Shown piece by piece: positions 39,801 to 52,433 of a stretch of 64,000 bases of DNA. This DNA comes from Trochalopteron elliotii (lineage: Eukaryota > Chordata > Aves > Passeriformes > Leiothrichidae): assembly GCA_024734555.1 (NCBI GenBank), contig JANPWX010000026.1:3215695-3279694 (forward strand), given 5' to 3'. The translations under genes and the position numbers were made by a program. The notes under the pieces were generated by a model, which ran no database searches, was not told the origin of the DNA, and saw only the letters and a program-made list of their open reading frames with translations. The number at the start of each line of letters is the position of its first letter. Positions within the stretch are counted from its first letter, which is position 1.

Positions 39801-42169
39801 TGGACAAAATGGACAAAACCATTCATATTTATTATGCAAACAAGACATCCATTGAAACCAAGATTTGAATACAAATAAGAAATTTGTCTTCAGTTTTGTG
39901 CATTATCTTCAAGCATCCATGCTCCCAGTCTAGGCCCAAATGACCAAAATTGGTTTTTAGAACACTAAAATGTTTCACCATTCAAGAATGTTTCTTTTTT
40001 TCCATTTTTGTGCCAGCCAAAGCTAATTGAATCCCATTTTACCAATATTGCCAGCAATTAGAAGCTGCATTTTTTGGTGAATAGATGTCTTAACAAGAAG
40101 GACATCACCCAGCTCTGTATAGGTAGAATACTGGCTTCAAAGTGTGAACCCCCTCACCAATCAACCCCCACTTTCTCCATCAAAAAGTCCCCCGGACCTG
40201 CTCCCAAATCAGGTTGCACAAGCTATTCAGGGCCTAATTTAATCTTTTCTCACTTCTGGTAAACTTCACGCAAAATGAACTAAAAGCAGGTCATTTGTTA
40301 CACCTGTTAAGAGGGAGGCTTAGCCCAGTATCTTTCATTCACTCCAAAGAAAGAAGTTTTAGAAATGCATTATATAGTCAAAGTTTTAAATTACCAGAAT
40401 AAAGATAGTCTCATTCAAAGAAATAAAAATAAACAGGAGATGAGCATCACTTTCACAAATCCAGATGAGGTAGACATTCATAGTATTAAAATTGAGAGGT
40501 CAAAGATGATTAGATTAAGTATCTATGGATTTCTCTCATTTTCCTTAAATTTGCCACCAAGGTTTATATTAGGGTATTCCTGTTTAACTAAACTTCACAA
40601 TAAACTGACTTCATTCATCTATGAGATTTATGCATTTCTTCATGCTGAAATGACCTCATGTCACTATTGTGTATTTAGTGATAAGAAGGTCTCATTCCAG
40701 CAATAAAGCCATGTGGAACACATTACTCAAAGGACTATTAAGCATAAAACATTCAGCATTTATTTACCACATTGAGGGAACCGAGTCCTTAAAAGGTTAT
40801 TTAGACTATAGCATGGAGACTAAAATATACCCAGCATCCCATTGATTTGACAGCCTGCCATAACTGTCTCATATAGTCTTAATTAGAACACAATACACAC
40901 ACACAAACTGTCTTCTGGGAAAACATTCCCAATTACAAAGAGCCACAAGAAGAAAAGCACTGCTTTTGACAGCTGGAATGTGTGCATTGTCATAATCCTG
41001 CTGGATACCTACTGTAAGTGAAAGGTATGCATTTTCCTGAACCCACAAAAGGTGATGTCAGATGGAATAAAAGTCAGTGTTGTAGGCCCATCCACCTGCG
41101 TGACACATTGATGACTCCAGCTTTTGCTGAGGGGGAGGAAAATTGCCTGCCGTTTTTCTTTACCAATAGAACTCACACATCTATTCAAATCAGAAACAGC
41201 GTTTGGGGGAGGAAAATGCTTTTCAAGTCTCCATCGCCATTGCAAATATAACAGCTCCACCTTGAGGCAGGACCCAGTGAATGTTGGTAGAAGATGCAGC
41301 CAAGCTGAAGATGCCTATCAGCATACAGTCAGCCACAACTACCTAAAACATGGATTGACACCTCCCAGTATCCCTTTCTGCTCATCTTCCTAGCATACAA
41401 GCAGGCATGTGTGCACATGATGCATATGTTTGAACAAATTTACTGAAGAGAAATTAAATATATATCAAATAAACATCAATTTGACAGAGCAGCTCCCAAG
41501 GATGATACAAGTCAAGCATAACAAGGCCTGACAGAAACAGTCCTTCAGGAGCAGGAATTATCCAAGCTTCTCCCTGAGTAGTGCACACAAACAAATTTCA
41601 GACCATTAATTTTTTCATTATCGTATTTTTCCTAAACGAGGAGTAAAAAAAGATTAATACATTTCAACGTTTCATTTAAATCACTACTCAAATAATCTGA
41701 GATAACAATTTTAATACGCATTGCTAAGCATTGCAAGTAAGTAATCTCCTCTTCAAGTATTAATGACATTATTTATAGGTTAAATAGGTTATTTTAAAAA
41801 TTTAAGTGCTAAATATCAACTTGCATGTTCTTCAGACTACTTCAGGAGTTTTAATTGATGGTGTAACAGTATTTAGAACTTTTCTAATAAATCCAAATTA
41901 TGTCAGTTAGATTGGCAAGTCCAGACAGACATAAAACCTGTGTTGCATTTAAATGGATGTTGATTAGAGTACTGAGATAGATTGGTTATGGCATGTATTA
42001 CATATTTGATGATCAGTAAGTGGAAACAGGATTTGCAGCTGGAAATCAGAGTAAGATATACCTGTAGAACAAAATGATAACAGAATAATGGAAAAAAATC
42101 ATCATCAATTGAGTTCACTGCTCTAAAGATGGCACACAAGTAGTCAACCTGAGAAAAGAATGGAATTAG
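33815..42169. other. AT-rich non-coding DNA, no confirmed gene
   Basis: No gene or RNA gene supported. Two of the longer open frames of the window, minus strand 34408-34770 (120 codons) and plus strand 40365-40706 (113 codons), show no domain, signal or repeat and fit chance. A perfect 10-bp hairpin lies at 35896-35919. The segment 37868-38072 looks exon-like, and 41009-41393 is open in three frames. Both are discussed as findings only. Confidence 0.5.
35896..35919. repeat. Perfect 10-bp inverted repeat, 4-base loop
   Basis: ATCAACTACA (35896-35905) and TGTAGTTGAT (35910-35919) pair around AAAC. The stem is too short for a microRNA precursor, and no flanking extension of the pairing is visible. 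Confidence 0.85.
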
Positions 42170-42174
42170 CCATT
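42170..42174. repeat. Target-site duplication, left copy (ccatt)
   Basis: ccatt directly precedes the first TG of the LTR. The same five bases follow its end at 42766-42770. Confidence 0.8.
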
Positions 42175-42765
42175 TGTGCTGGTTTTAGCTAGGATGGAAT
42201 GAATTTTCTTCACAGTAGCGAGTATGGGGTTGTGTTTTGGATACATACTGAAAACACTGCGGGCAATACAGGGATGTTCCAGTTATTGCTGAGCAGTGCT
42301 TACACTCAGTCAAAGCCTTTTCTACTTCTCACACAACCCCACCAGCAAGGAGGCTGTGGGTGCACAAGAGGCTGGGAGGTGACACATTTGGGACAGCTGA
42401 CCTCAACTGACCAAAGGGATATTTCACATTATCTGACATCATGGTCAGCATATGAAGCTGAGGAAAGAAGGAACAGGAGGGCATTTGCAGTGATGGCACC
42501 TGTTTTCCCAGGTAATCACCATACATAATGGAGCCACACTTTCCTGGAGACTGCTGAACACCTGCCTGCTCATGGGATGAAGGAAATAAATTCCTTGTGC
42601 TTTGTGTGTGCACAGCTTTCCTTATAAAACTGTCTTTATCTCAACCCAAGAGTTTTCTGATTTTTACCCTTCCAATTCTCTTCCCCTAATGGGAGTGGTG
42701 GGGAGAGGGGAGAAGTGGAAGTGGCTGTGTGGTGCTTAGTTGTTGGCCAGGGTTAAACCACAAGA
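42175..42765 (+). mobile_element. Solo LTR of an avian ERVL element
   Basis: The 591-bp block starts TGTGCTGGTTTTAGCTAGGA and carries CTTCACAGTAGCGAGTATGG, TTATTGCTGAGCAGTGCTTA, GGACAGCTGACCTCAACTGA, ACCTGCCTGCTCATGGGA and CTGTCTTTATCTCAACCCA. It ends in a GGTGCTTAGTTG...GGTTAAACCACAAGA block. I recognise this order of motifs from ERVL-family LTRs common in bird genomes. A CATATGAAG box (42449-42457) sits where the family has a TATA element, and AATAAA occurs at 42585-42590. Exact 5-bp duplications (ccatt, 42170-42174 and 42766-42770) prove the insertion and fit ERVL. The final dinucleotide is GA instead of CA, presumably a mutation. No internal region is present, so it is a solo LTR. An open frame of 109 codons inside it (42199-42528) is an LTR artefact, not a gene. 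Confidence 0.93.
42449..42457 (+). promoter_or_regulatory. TATA-like box of the ERVL LTR (degraded)
   Basis: CATATGAAG occupies the position of CATATAAAG in intact family members as I recall them. One change weakens the TATA core. Present activity is unknown. Confidence 0.4.
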
Positions 42766-42770
42766 CCATT
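42766..42770. repeat. Target-site duplication, right copy (ccatt)
   Basis: Exact copy of 42170-42174, directly after the LTR end. Confidence 0.8.
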
Positions 42771-45635
42771 CTGGAGAACAAAAAACAGAAAAAAAAAATA
42801 TTGGGGATTGACAGAAGCAAAACTTTGAAAACATGTTAAGAAGTTATTTTGCAGGTAAGAAATACAAGAGATGAAAAGAGGCTGAAATTTTCTCCTAGTC
42901 AGGTGAATGGGAATTCTGCCATTAAGACTTAAGAAAACAATCCCATCTTTGGGATATGGGTATGACAAATTCTCTTGTTTCTCTCAAGTGTATAGAAACT
43001 CATCATGACCTTACCAGCATTGACAAGAGCTCTCTAAGACTGTGAGTATTGCAAAACAATTGACCCAATTTATAAATTAATTAAATCCATTAACCATTGA
43101 AGGCAATGAGGAGCTTCATTTCAAAAGCCATTTTTGCTAGTTCCAAGATGGCAGGAAAGTTAGAGACTTTACACTTGGATAAAGAGGAGATAGTTTCTAA
43201 ATTTTTTTTCTTAAGTGAAAAGTAATATACAAAATATATTTCAAATTTATTAATAATTTTTAGCCAAAACTATGACTCTTCACAAAAAATACAGGGCAAG
43301 CCTGTTACTTTCTTTGCTAAATTGCTTTATTTCTAACTGTATTAAGGGAAACACAATGTTATCTTGATATGAAAATGCAGCACAAAAATAAACATTAGTT
43401 TGACTTTAAAATTCAGTCAGCATCTATAATTTGCAATGCAATCTCTTTTATGGCTTATTAAAATAAGTGTTATTGAAACATAATTTTAATTCTATACAGC
43501 TGAACAGACTCATATATATTTATGACTGCAACAGATGTTTCTATGGGCTCATTTAGATCACTTCTCCTTGCATTCCCCTCAGCTGATGAGGTGCCCTTCT
43601 ATGTTACAAGGAATTCCTTTTACATCACAGTGGTACAGCTGGTTAAAAACACCATCTGCACTCATAAATGCCTGGATTGTATTTAGCCACAACACACAGA
43701 ACTCGAGAATGCCTCCTGAAAGCTGGAGATGAAGTTTTACATTATACTGGATGTCATTTGCACACATTCAATTTTGAAGTCCCTAAATACTGTTTATGTT
43801 GTCATAATAACTCAAAGTAGGATTTTACCAGCATTTGTCCCGTGGTGGCCATTTGGACCAACACAAAATCAAAATCTGATTTAGCCTTCTTTTTCCCTAA
43901 CCAGGGTAGCTTGCTTTTTTAAAGGGTACATCATAAGCAATAGGAAAAACTTTACTCATTTCAAACTCATTCTTTGAAACCATTATTTTCAAAACCAGTT
44001 ACATTGATAAATTTCATTTATGAGAGTCAGTAATTCACATACAGTCCATAACATTATTTACTGCCACAGTGCAGTGAAGCCCAAACACACACAGTGGACT
44101 CCCACTGCCTGGTAAACAACATTCACAGCTTATTTCTAGAAATAGCTTTTAGGAGCTCTGACCTTCACAGGGCTCACTTCAATCCACTGTTAAACATGCA
44201 ACTACCTTGGTATAGCCGCCTACCCAAAACAAACTAAAATCTATTTTAACCTACCTCTTCGCCCACAGGACTCACTTCTATTAACTACTTTAGCTCCTTT
44301 AACTAAATCAGAGCAAATGATACATTTCTGCTCCTTGACTACATGAGTCCAAGCATTTGTTTCCTCCCAGCTTTTTCCCCCAGCTCAAACTAACTTATCT
44401 TGGAAGAATTATAGCCTGTAAAATTACTTCTGTATCATTTCAATAAGGGAAGAAAAGTGTTTATATAGGCAGTTGCACTGAAACACTATAGAAAATTTAA
44501 AAGATGTTCAGACATATTTTTAACTGATCTGATATTGATTTGCTTTTGATCAAAAGACAAAAGTTCAATCTGTAGCCTGAAAACTTTTTTCACTCATATT
44601 TTAAGGAAGAAACAACTCACCTAAGAAAGCCTTACATATATAATTTTACTCTTCTGCAAAGAGGTTGTTGAAGCAGTTGCTCTCTAGTGACCTCCACCCT
44701 ATCCTTTTAGATATCAAAAATCAGCCACAAGAAGAGTAAAGTGAGATACTGAGAAGTTTGCTGCAGAACACAAGATTTTCTAACAATTTGTAAAGATCAC
44801 TCATGCCACAAGACATTACCGTGTTTTGAAACCTTACTATGTTCCTAATCTCTCTGTAAATATTACATCCTTTCTGCAGCTTCTGCTTAGACAAAAGCAC
44901 CAAACTTTTAACATAATAATTAAGAAAAAAATTAAATTCACTGTTTCTTCTATTCAAATGTAATACTGAATCCTTTCAAAGCTATTATCTGGAATCTCAG
45001 GTCTGTTTTTCATAGGTTTAATTCACCAGAGTTGCTAAAATTACCAGCAAGTGTCAACCTTTACTTCTGTAAACTAAGAAGAATTTTGAAAGCACAACGC
45101 ATTGATGATTTGATGATTCACCTCTGCAACAACAGTCATTTTGAAGAAAACACATGCCTGGTACTTACAGCTTCTAGAACCCCTATTACACCTATGGGAG
45201 AAAATAATGTAATTACCACAGAGAAATGCAGCTTGAGGAGGATCTAAGTACCCTCAGTTTTGTTTGTTGTTTTATGTGTGGTTGGGTCAATTTTGTTTTT
45301 AACATTTAACTGTACTGAAGCTGCAAACTTCAAGGATATTGTTGAAGAAAGGTTAGTTTTGCCCTACTGAAATAAACAAGAGTACTAGTTTGTCAGCTTG
45401 AAAGGAGAGTATTTTCCAACCTGTTCCACTACTGAGAGAATTTACAAATCAAAAACATGATATGTAGAATCAGAGGGAATAAATATGTATCGATAAGGCA
45501 GTTTCTTTCTGTTGTCCAGAAATGATTAGCAGCTTTATTAAAATTCCTTTGGTTCACCTTAGTTTAATAGCAGACTTGAATTTGGAAATCCTTACAGGAA
45601 GAGAGAGAAATTTATTTTAATAATTAAACATTAAA

Positions 45636-45661
45636 AACAACAACAACAACAACAACAACAA
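45636..45661 (+). repeat. (AAC)n microsatellite
   Basis: About eight perfect AAC/CAA units, again A/C-rich on the plus strand. Confidence 0.9.
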
Positions 45662-48600
45662 ATAAAAACAACTCCAGAAGTCTCCATTCAGATAAATGCA
45701 GTTATCTGAAACTGATGCATTTCACATAACTTACAAGTTAATCCAGAATCTTAGAGCTGTTCGTTGGTCACTGCTGTCATTCACTTGAGGCAGAGGATTC
45801 AGTGTCAAGTCATGAAGGGAGAAGAAAACAACTATCACATCTGTTTGAAGTTGAACGCCTCAGTAAAAATGTGTCCTCAGACTGCGAATTACAGTAGTAA
45901 TTTTGGTAATTCCAAGAGTCTGATCTACTTAAATAAGTACTATTGGTGAGTAAGTGTCTGACAAGGCTATCAAAACAAAGCAGAGCTAACATTAACATTC
46001 ACAGTGGTGTCACGATGTTGAGTCTACCTGTCAGATGGTAGTCTTGGCTAAGATGGATGCCTAAAACAAATCTACTTGTTCACCAACTCCTTATTAGGGA
46101 GGCAAAACAATTTACTTCTGAGCCAAGAACTGTCTACCCACACAGTGACACACCCTCCATTTTATTTCAGTAACTGAAAGCAGACTAAACTTCTGTAATA
46201 CAGCAGTTTCACTCTCCACTCTAAAAGATTCATTTCCAGTACTAATTCTGCTTTTCAGAAAGCAAGTGCTCATAAAGAAAAAAAAAACAACAGATATTAA
46301 AAAACCCACAAGATTTCCATCAAATCTCTCAGAATGTCATGACTGCCCATATACAGAATAGTTCCACTGAGAATATGTATTTAATTCTCAAATGTGGAAC
46401 AGGTTTAACCTGTCTTGTCCTTCTCTTCATAAATGATGGCTTTATTTAGCTGATTATTTATCTACTACCAGCTTGTTTGTAATGTTATTATTTGGGGGCA
46501 TTGGTGTTATTCATAACAGCAACAGAATTATGAAGAGAGACATATTTTTCTTTCAGAAATGCTGTTTCACATAAAGTGCTAAATTTAAAGATAACATGAG
46601 GAGATTGCTCAGTTCTGAGATATTTAACAGCTGAAATTCAGGCCACATACAAAAGTTCAGGGTCTTGGACGGTCAACTTTATGCACAAGTGAAACCTCTA
46701 AAACATATTCTGTTTGTCCCAAATTTAAGATTTTCTTCCAATTCTGATTATGTGTATGTAATGAGCTCATAAACTGAGTTATAAAAAATGCAACAGATTC
46801 TTTCTGAACCTGCCAACAGACTGCATAAATACTGAATACTGAATAAAACTGTAAGTCTTATACAGTAAACCTAAGACTTAATTATGACACACTGAAGACT
46901 TAGATTCTAATCACTGAAAATAATTAATATGCCACATTTCATGAGAACTTCCCCATCTATTCTCAAAATCCATAAAATCTGAACACTTCTTTGTTGGGTG
47001 TATTTCCTTTAAAATTCAGGAGAATGCAGCAGCAGAATTAGAATGAGAGACCAGTCTTATTTTCAAACATCTTACTGATTTCACTGAAGGAAAGTGCAAT
47101 AAAAACCAACCAAAAATTGCTCTTGAAAATTTGTCTCATTAGCTCCAGACTTAAATAAAGTGTTAATTAGTTAAATTTCTGAAGGGTTTTGGAATAGCAA
47201 ACCAAGAAAAAAAAAAAATCAGAAAACAAGTTCTTTTGAAAAGAACTACCACAATATAAAAATATCTTGCTCTAATATTCTGCATTTAAAACAGTATTAA
47301 AATATTAATATTAAAACCACAGCACTAAAGGAAGAATAAGTATTTAATAATATTGAATAATATTTTAATACTTATCATGTACCTTGGGATTTTAGTCAAA
47401 GCTTCTGTGAGAGAAAAACAAGCCTGCAAAAGAATGTGTACATCCTTCGTGAATTACTAGAGCCCCTGCAAATTACTGTGGATATCCAGGCAACCATTCA
47501 CCTGCTGCTATCAAATGAGAAAAGAACAGTTACCTTGGCAACTGCTGTATCTCATATTACACTCTGCTACTTCCAAGACAAAAACCTGGTCTTAGGAGAG
47601 AGTTGTGGAGACCATGTGGGTTTTACATTTTCACTGGCAACGTCCTCAGGGACACCAAAATAGACTTACAAAGCTATCCCAATTCTCAATTAGATAGAAA
47701 AGAAATGCATTTTCATTATATGAAATGCAATGACAACTGGGTAGAGTCTACATCTTAGTTCATATATGGAACATAAAGCTTGTAGGGAGGATTTTATTCT
47801 GTTTCTCTTCAATTTACAAAGGGAGAAACTATTCATCAGATTCCTCAGGAGATTCATGTTACAACACACATGTTTTATAGAAAAGAATATAGGCTTATAC
47901 TATGTATTTTACAGTTCCCTTAGAATTGTACAAATTCATGTGAAATACATTATAAGACACTAACTGTGGCATCTCTTAGTGACAGCAGTACCCCTGCACA
48001 CCAGATATGAGCTAGAACTGCTGAGATTTTAAAGAGTATATCAAAGCATATTTGTTTTATTACTAAATTATGCATGACTTCCTCCAGAGCAGATATATAA
48101 TCTGACATAAAATTAAGAAACCAAGAAGCTCATTTCAAAATGGTTTTAAAAGGTCACAGCTATTATGAAAAAAAAATAAATTAAGAGCTTTGGTAAGAGA
48201 AGCCTCTGTGCTTCTGTGTATACTATACCTTACATTACAAGACTGGCATCCAGAACCTAATTAAAATTTCGATTCAAGACATGGACAGAATTTTTAAAAA
48301 GCAGTTTAAGTAACAGTTCCTAAAAATGATGGAGAAGGGTGTCTGCTTCTATTTCTCCACAAACAAATGTACTTATACACCAACCTTTTTTCAAAATAAA
48401 AGGGGAACTAATTTTTTTAAGGCAAGTACAGGGTATTTAAAGCAAAATTGTTAAGGCAATGAAGATTTGATATATCAAGAATTATACTACAGGATACTAA
48501 GTCACCTAGTTAAACTCTTGAGTAACCAGTCTTCCACTGAATCAATTATTTGCAATTCATTGATGACAAAGAATATAGTTTTTTTTTACCTGGAACCTGT

Positions 48601-50380
48601 CAATATTTTCAACCAAGTCATTATCAGATGAACTTGATTTCAAACACTCTACTTAAAGTTTGAGGACACACTTTGCACGTGAAAGCCTTTCTGTGATTGT
48701 GGCTGTAGATCTGTTCATTCGATAGGTTGCACAGGTGCTATTCAAGTTCTCTCATACTAATGTTTTCCTAGTTAATGAGAATCTCAGCTTGAAACTATTT
48801 AAATTAATCCTAAGGAAAAACCAAAGCAAAACCCATCAACTCCCACAACCCTTTCACCATGTGAATGTAGCAAAAACTATAGTCAGGTTCAGTCAGTGGC
48901 TGAATCTGAATGATTTTGTTTCATTTTCAATGTTTTCTTGCACATATATAAGTTTTAGATCTGGAAACCTGAATTACGGTTTTCCTTTTACACAGTATAC
49001 CATAATCCTCTAAGCCCCTCCAAAATCACATATACTCTGGCTTCTTTTACCTTCCTAACTGACCACTGCACATGCTTTTTATCTGATCACCACACAGGAC
49101 CTTAAAAAAAGTCATAGGCAAACTATGGAACCAGTTTGTAAGAGTTTCCAAGAAACTGTTAAAAGTCAGTGCAGCGTATCATCATCTTTTATGATCTTGC
49201 CTAGATGTCAGAAATTCTGGGGTTTTTTGATTCCTACTGATTTGAAATAGTGATGTAGTTCTCAAACATCCCAGATTACAGATCTACTTTTTGGATATTT
49301 CTAAGTAAACCTTTCTTCCTTCCACGTCTAGACATGTTCTACTTTATATAAATAGTAGCATTCAAAAAACCATGCCTTCATGCAGGAAAAAAACACCCCT
49401 TATTTTATTATGCTTGCTATTCTTTATTAGTGTTTCTTTCCTGGTGTCCTTTTAGTCTATGGATAAGGTATCAAAGAAATTTTTGTTTCCCGCAATTCAC
49501 TGAATAGGGAGATACTTTTCAGTATTATTACATACTACTTTAGTTCTTACTATTATGCTGGCTTTATTCTTCTGTTCATACTAGACAAGCCCCTGAAAAC
49601 AGCAGCTACTCTCTGTTTTACAATACTGCCCCCCAGAAATGTGGCTGGAGACAGGGGAACATCCCCTGCCCAAGCTGGTGAGACATGAAACAGAATCCAA
49701 GATTTTATAACGTGTGAACTGAAATTCCTTTCAGTTTCTCTTTACAGTGATATTTGCTGTCCTACAGTCTTGTGTTTTGCTGTGGCTAGAGAGTTTAGTT
49801 TTCTTTAACTGCCCTGTCAATCCTTGCTGCAACCTTGATGTGCCAGCAGCTACTGCAGGAGGCCACACTGACATAAGGTAAGGTCAAAAGCAACTTTTGG
49901 AGCAGTAATTCTTCATGTGACAAACTAGGAGGATCAAGGAGGACCTAAGCACTGCTTGCAACAGAAGAGCTATACTTGAGTATTAACAAGAAATTAATTT
50001 CATACTACTATTACTACTTACTAGGAGCATATCAAAGTTTGTATTAATGCTTTTACTCAAAATTGGATATTATCAGTATTGCACTAATTTCTAGTTGTCC
50101 AATCCTCCTAATTCCATAAGTGCACTTCTAGCGTGCAGACAGAACTTCAGAAAAAGGGAATCATCTTCTCAAATTAGAAATGTGAGTTAACGTCTGTATA
50201 TTTTATCTTGATATACTTTTAGATCAAAGAGAACTGTTTAAAACTGAAATACCACTTTTAGATTACTGATCTGGTTTGTTTCATAAGGCTTTTCAAGTAC
50301 ACCACTTTTTCTTTATACGACATATACATCTTTGAAAGAACAAAGCCACTTTTTCCTTTTGAAAGGAAGACAGGACACTC

Positions 50381-50442
50381 ACAAACAAAAAAAAACCCCA
50401 AACCTCAAAAACAAACAAAAAAAACCAAAAACACAAAAAAAT
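50381..50442 (+). repeat. A/C-rich low-complexity tract
   Basis: About 60 bases of A runs broken by C and CCCC, almost without G, and of the same type as 14200-14360 and 27062-27184. Confidence 0.85.
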
Positions 50443-51692
50443 CTCAACAGTGTTAAATTAAAAATTTAGATTATTCAAAAGATTTTAGTTGTCCAGCAGT
50501 TAGTTTGGGATTTCCCAGACTAGACTGAAAAGAGATAACACAGGAATCATACCTTTAACAGTAACTTCTCTCCTACAGTGCTTTAAACATCTAATGCAAG
50601 CACTCTACCTGCATTAGCATAGTTATGCCTACTTCACAGGAAGGTTAAGTCCAGCACACAGCAATGAAGCACCTGTCTCATCACTGCTCTGCCACTGGGC
50701 TAAGAGTAAAGAGAACCTGCATACCCTATATTTCAGTCTGATACTTTACTAATCCAAACTTCATCTGATTGTAGCATTGATTGATGCTCCATTTCACACA
50801 ATCGTTGATGCCAGAGGATTCAAAATCAAATCTAAAGTCATTATATTATATTGTTTAACCTGATGAGAGTAAGAAAATAGCTGACAACAGGAGCCATCCA
50901 GTCTGATGCGTCTCAATCTCAGAAAATGCATTAAACAATCAGAAATCCACCCTTAAGTCTGCTGCTATATTAACTTAACCACCAAAGGATACAGATATCT
51001 CTGGTACTGACAAGACCTAAGAACACTGAAATCCAAAAGCGCAGAATTGGAAAGTAAACAATAATTCATGAAATTAATTAATTAAAATGAAAGTGTTAAA
51101 AGCTGGAAGAACATGGCTAAGAGTACATAGAATGATAAACAGCATTTATAAAAGAAAAGTTGAAGCTTTTGTTTACCACACCATAAAACAAGGGCAGCAT
51201 GACATTACTTGCACAATTATATGTTCCCAAATACTTTTAAGAAGTTTTAAAATAATTTTAGCAAACAATGAAACATATAGTACCTGTATATTGCAAGCTG
51301 TGATCAACCAACAAATTATAAAATATTAGTTCTGATAGTTTGGTTTTAGTTTAAAAAAAAATGTAGTAACCACTAATTTTGGCAAATATTACTTGATTGA
51401 TTGAGAGTCATTAAATTTTCTCTTATTTATTTCATGTTGCATGTTTCTCACTCATCCTTCTCTGGTTTTGCTATTAATCTAGTATCAAATTAGTCATTCC
51501 AACAATTTGTGTATTTTATAATACTGATAAATCCCATTTCAGAGCTTGAATAACCAAAAGCCTAGGAATAACTTCTGCTGTGGAGTACATGATCATTTCC
51601 ATATCCTTTAGCTCTGACTCTCTGAAAGTCACATCAAAATATCTTAAGTGAAAGGCTTCAGAATATGACTTTTACAATTATCAATAATGTCA

Positions 51693-51728
51693 CTTATTAC
51701 ACACAAAGTGCTTATTAAACACAAAGTG
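51693..51728 (+). repeat. 18-bp tandem duplication, one mismatch
   Basis: CTTATTACACACAAAGTG (51693-51710) is followed directly by CTTATTAAACACAAAGTG (51711-51728), differing at one base. Confidence 0.95.
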
Positions 51729-52415
51729 TTACCACATTCAGGTGTTCCTATTTTCTTTCTATTCCTGACCTCCTAAATTAATTACATTCCTTACAAGATC
51801 CACATAAACTCTATTTTTTTTTGGTCACCTCCAGTAAAGAGTCAAATGTATACCCTTCCTTTGTGTATTTCCTTTGATAGCTTTTTTTTGTGTGATCTCT
51901 AAATAGCACTGACCTATCAAGAAAGTGTCCCAGTCTCAGCTGCAAAAGTGCTTCTAATTTGTCAACATAAAAAAAAGCAGCTCTTTGTCAGCAGCTCTTT
52001 TAAAACAAAATAGCTGTTTCTGGATAAACCTATTCATTAGAATAGTTTTGAACTTCAATCAGTTTTACAGCTTTCTCCCATTTCTTTGTGTCTTACACAG
52101 ATAACTGTGGGGCCAGTCTCTGATTCACACTTCAACTTCTTAGCTGAAGAACAGCATACTTCTAAACATAAAGCAAAGTCAGGAATATTATTGATTGGAT
52201 TACACTAAGTTCATTATTTTTAAGATATTTGGAGCTTTACAAAAATATCATTTTTCAGATTCCATACTTACCTAATTTATGTCCTGATGAGATAATGTAA
52301 TACTCTTTAAGTATTGTTGGACTTCTTGTCAGTAAAGCCATGTTCTTGTTTTCCTCATCAAAAAGTGTATAACAGATTTGCTTTAAAAATGTTCAGTGGT
52401 ATCACTTGGTTTTGT

Positions 52416-52433
52416 AAAAAAAAAAAAAAAAAA
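52416..52433 (+). repeat. Poly(A) tract, 18 bases
   Basis: Uninterrupted 18-base A run. No retroposon body is recognised upstream. Confidence 0.9.

Noticed and set aside
40365..40706. Plus-strand open frame of 113 codons beginning with ATG
   Set aside because: No domain, AT-driven residue bias and no splice context. Several frames of this size are expected by chance.
42199..42528. Open frame of 109 codons
   Set aside because: Lies wholly inside the ERVL LTR, which is non-coding.
47436..47663. Open frame considered as a possible hAT transposase remnant
   Set aside because: Only a vague resemblance over a few residues. No catalytic motif, terminal inverted repeat or target duplication seen.
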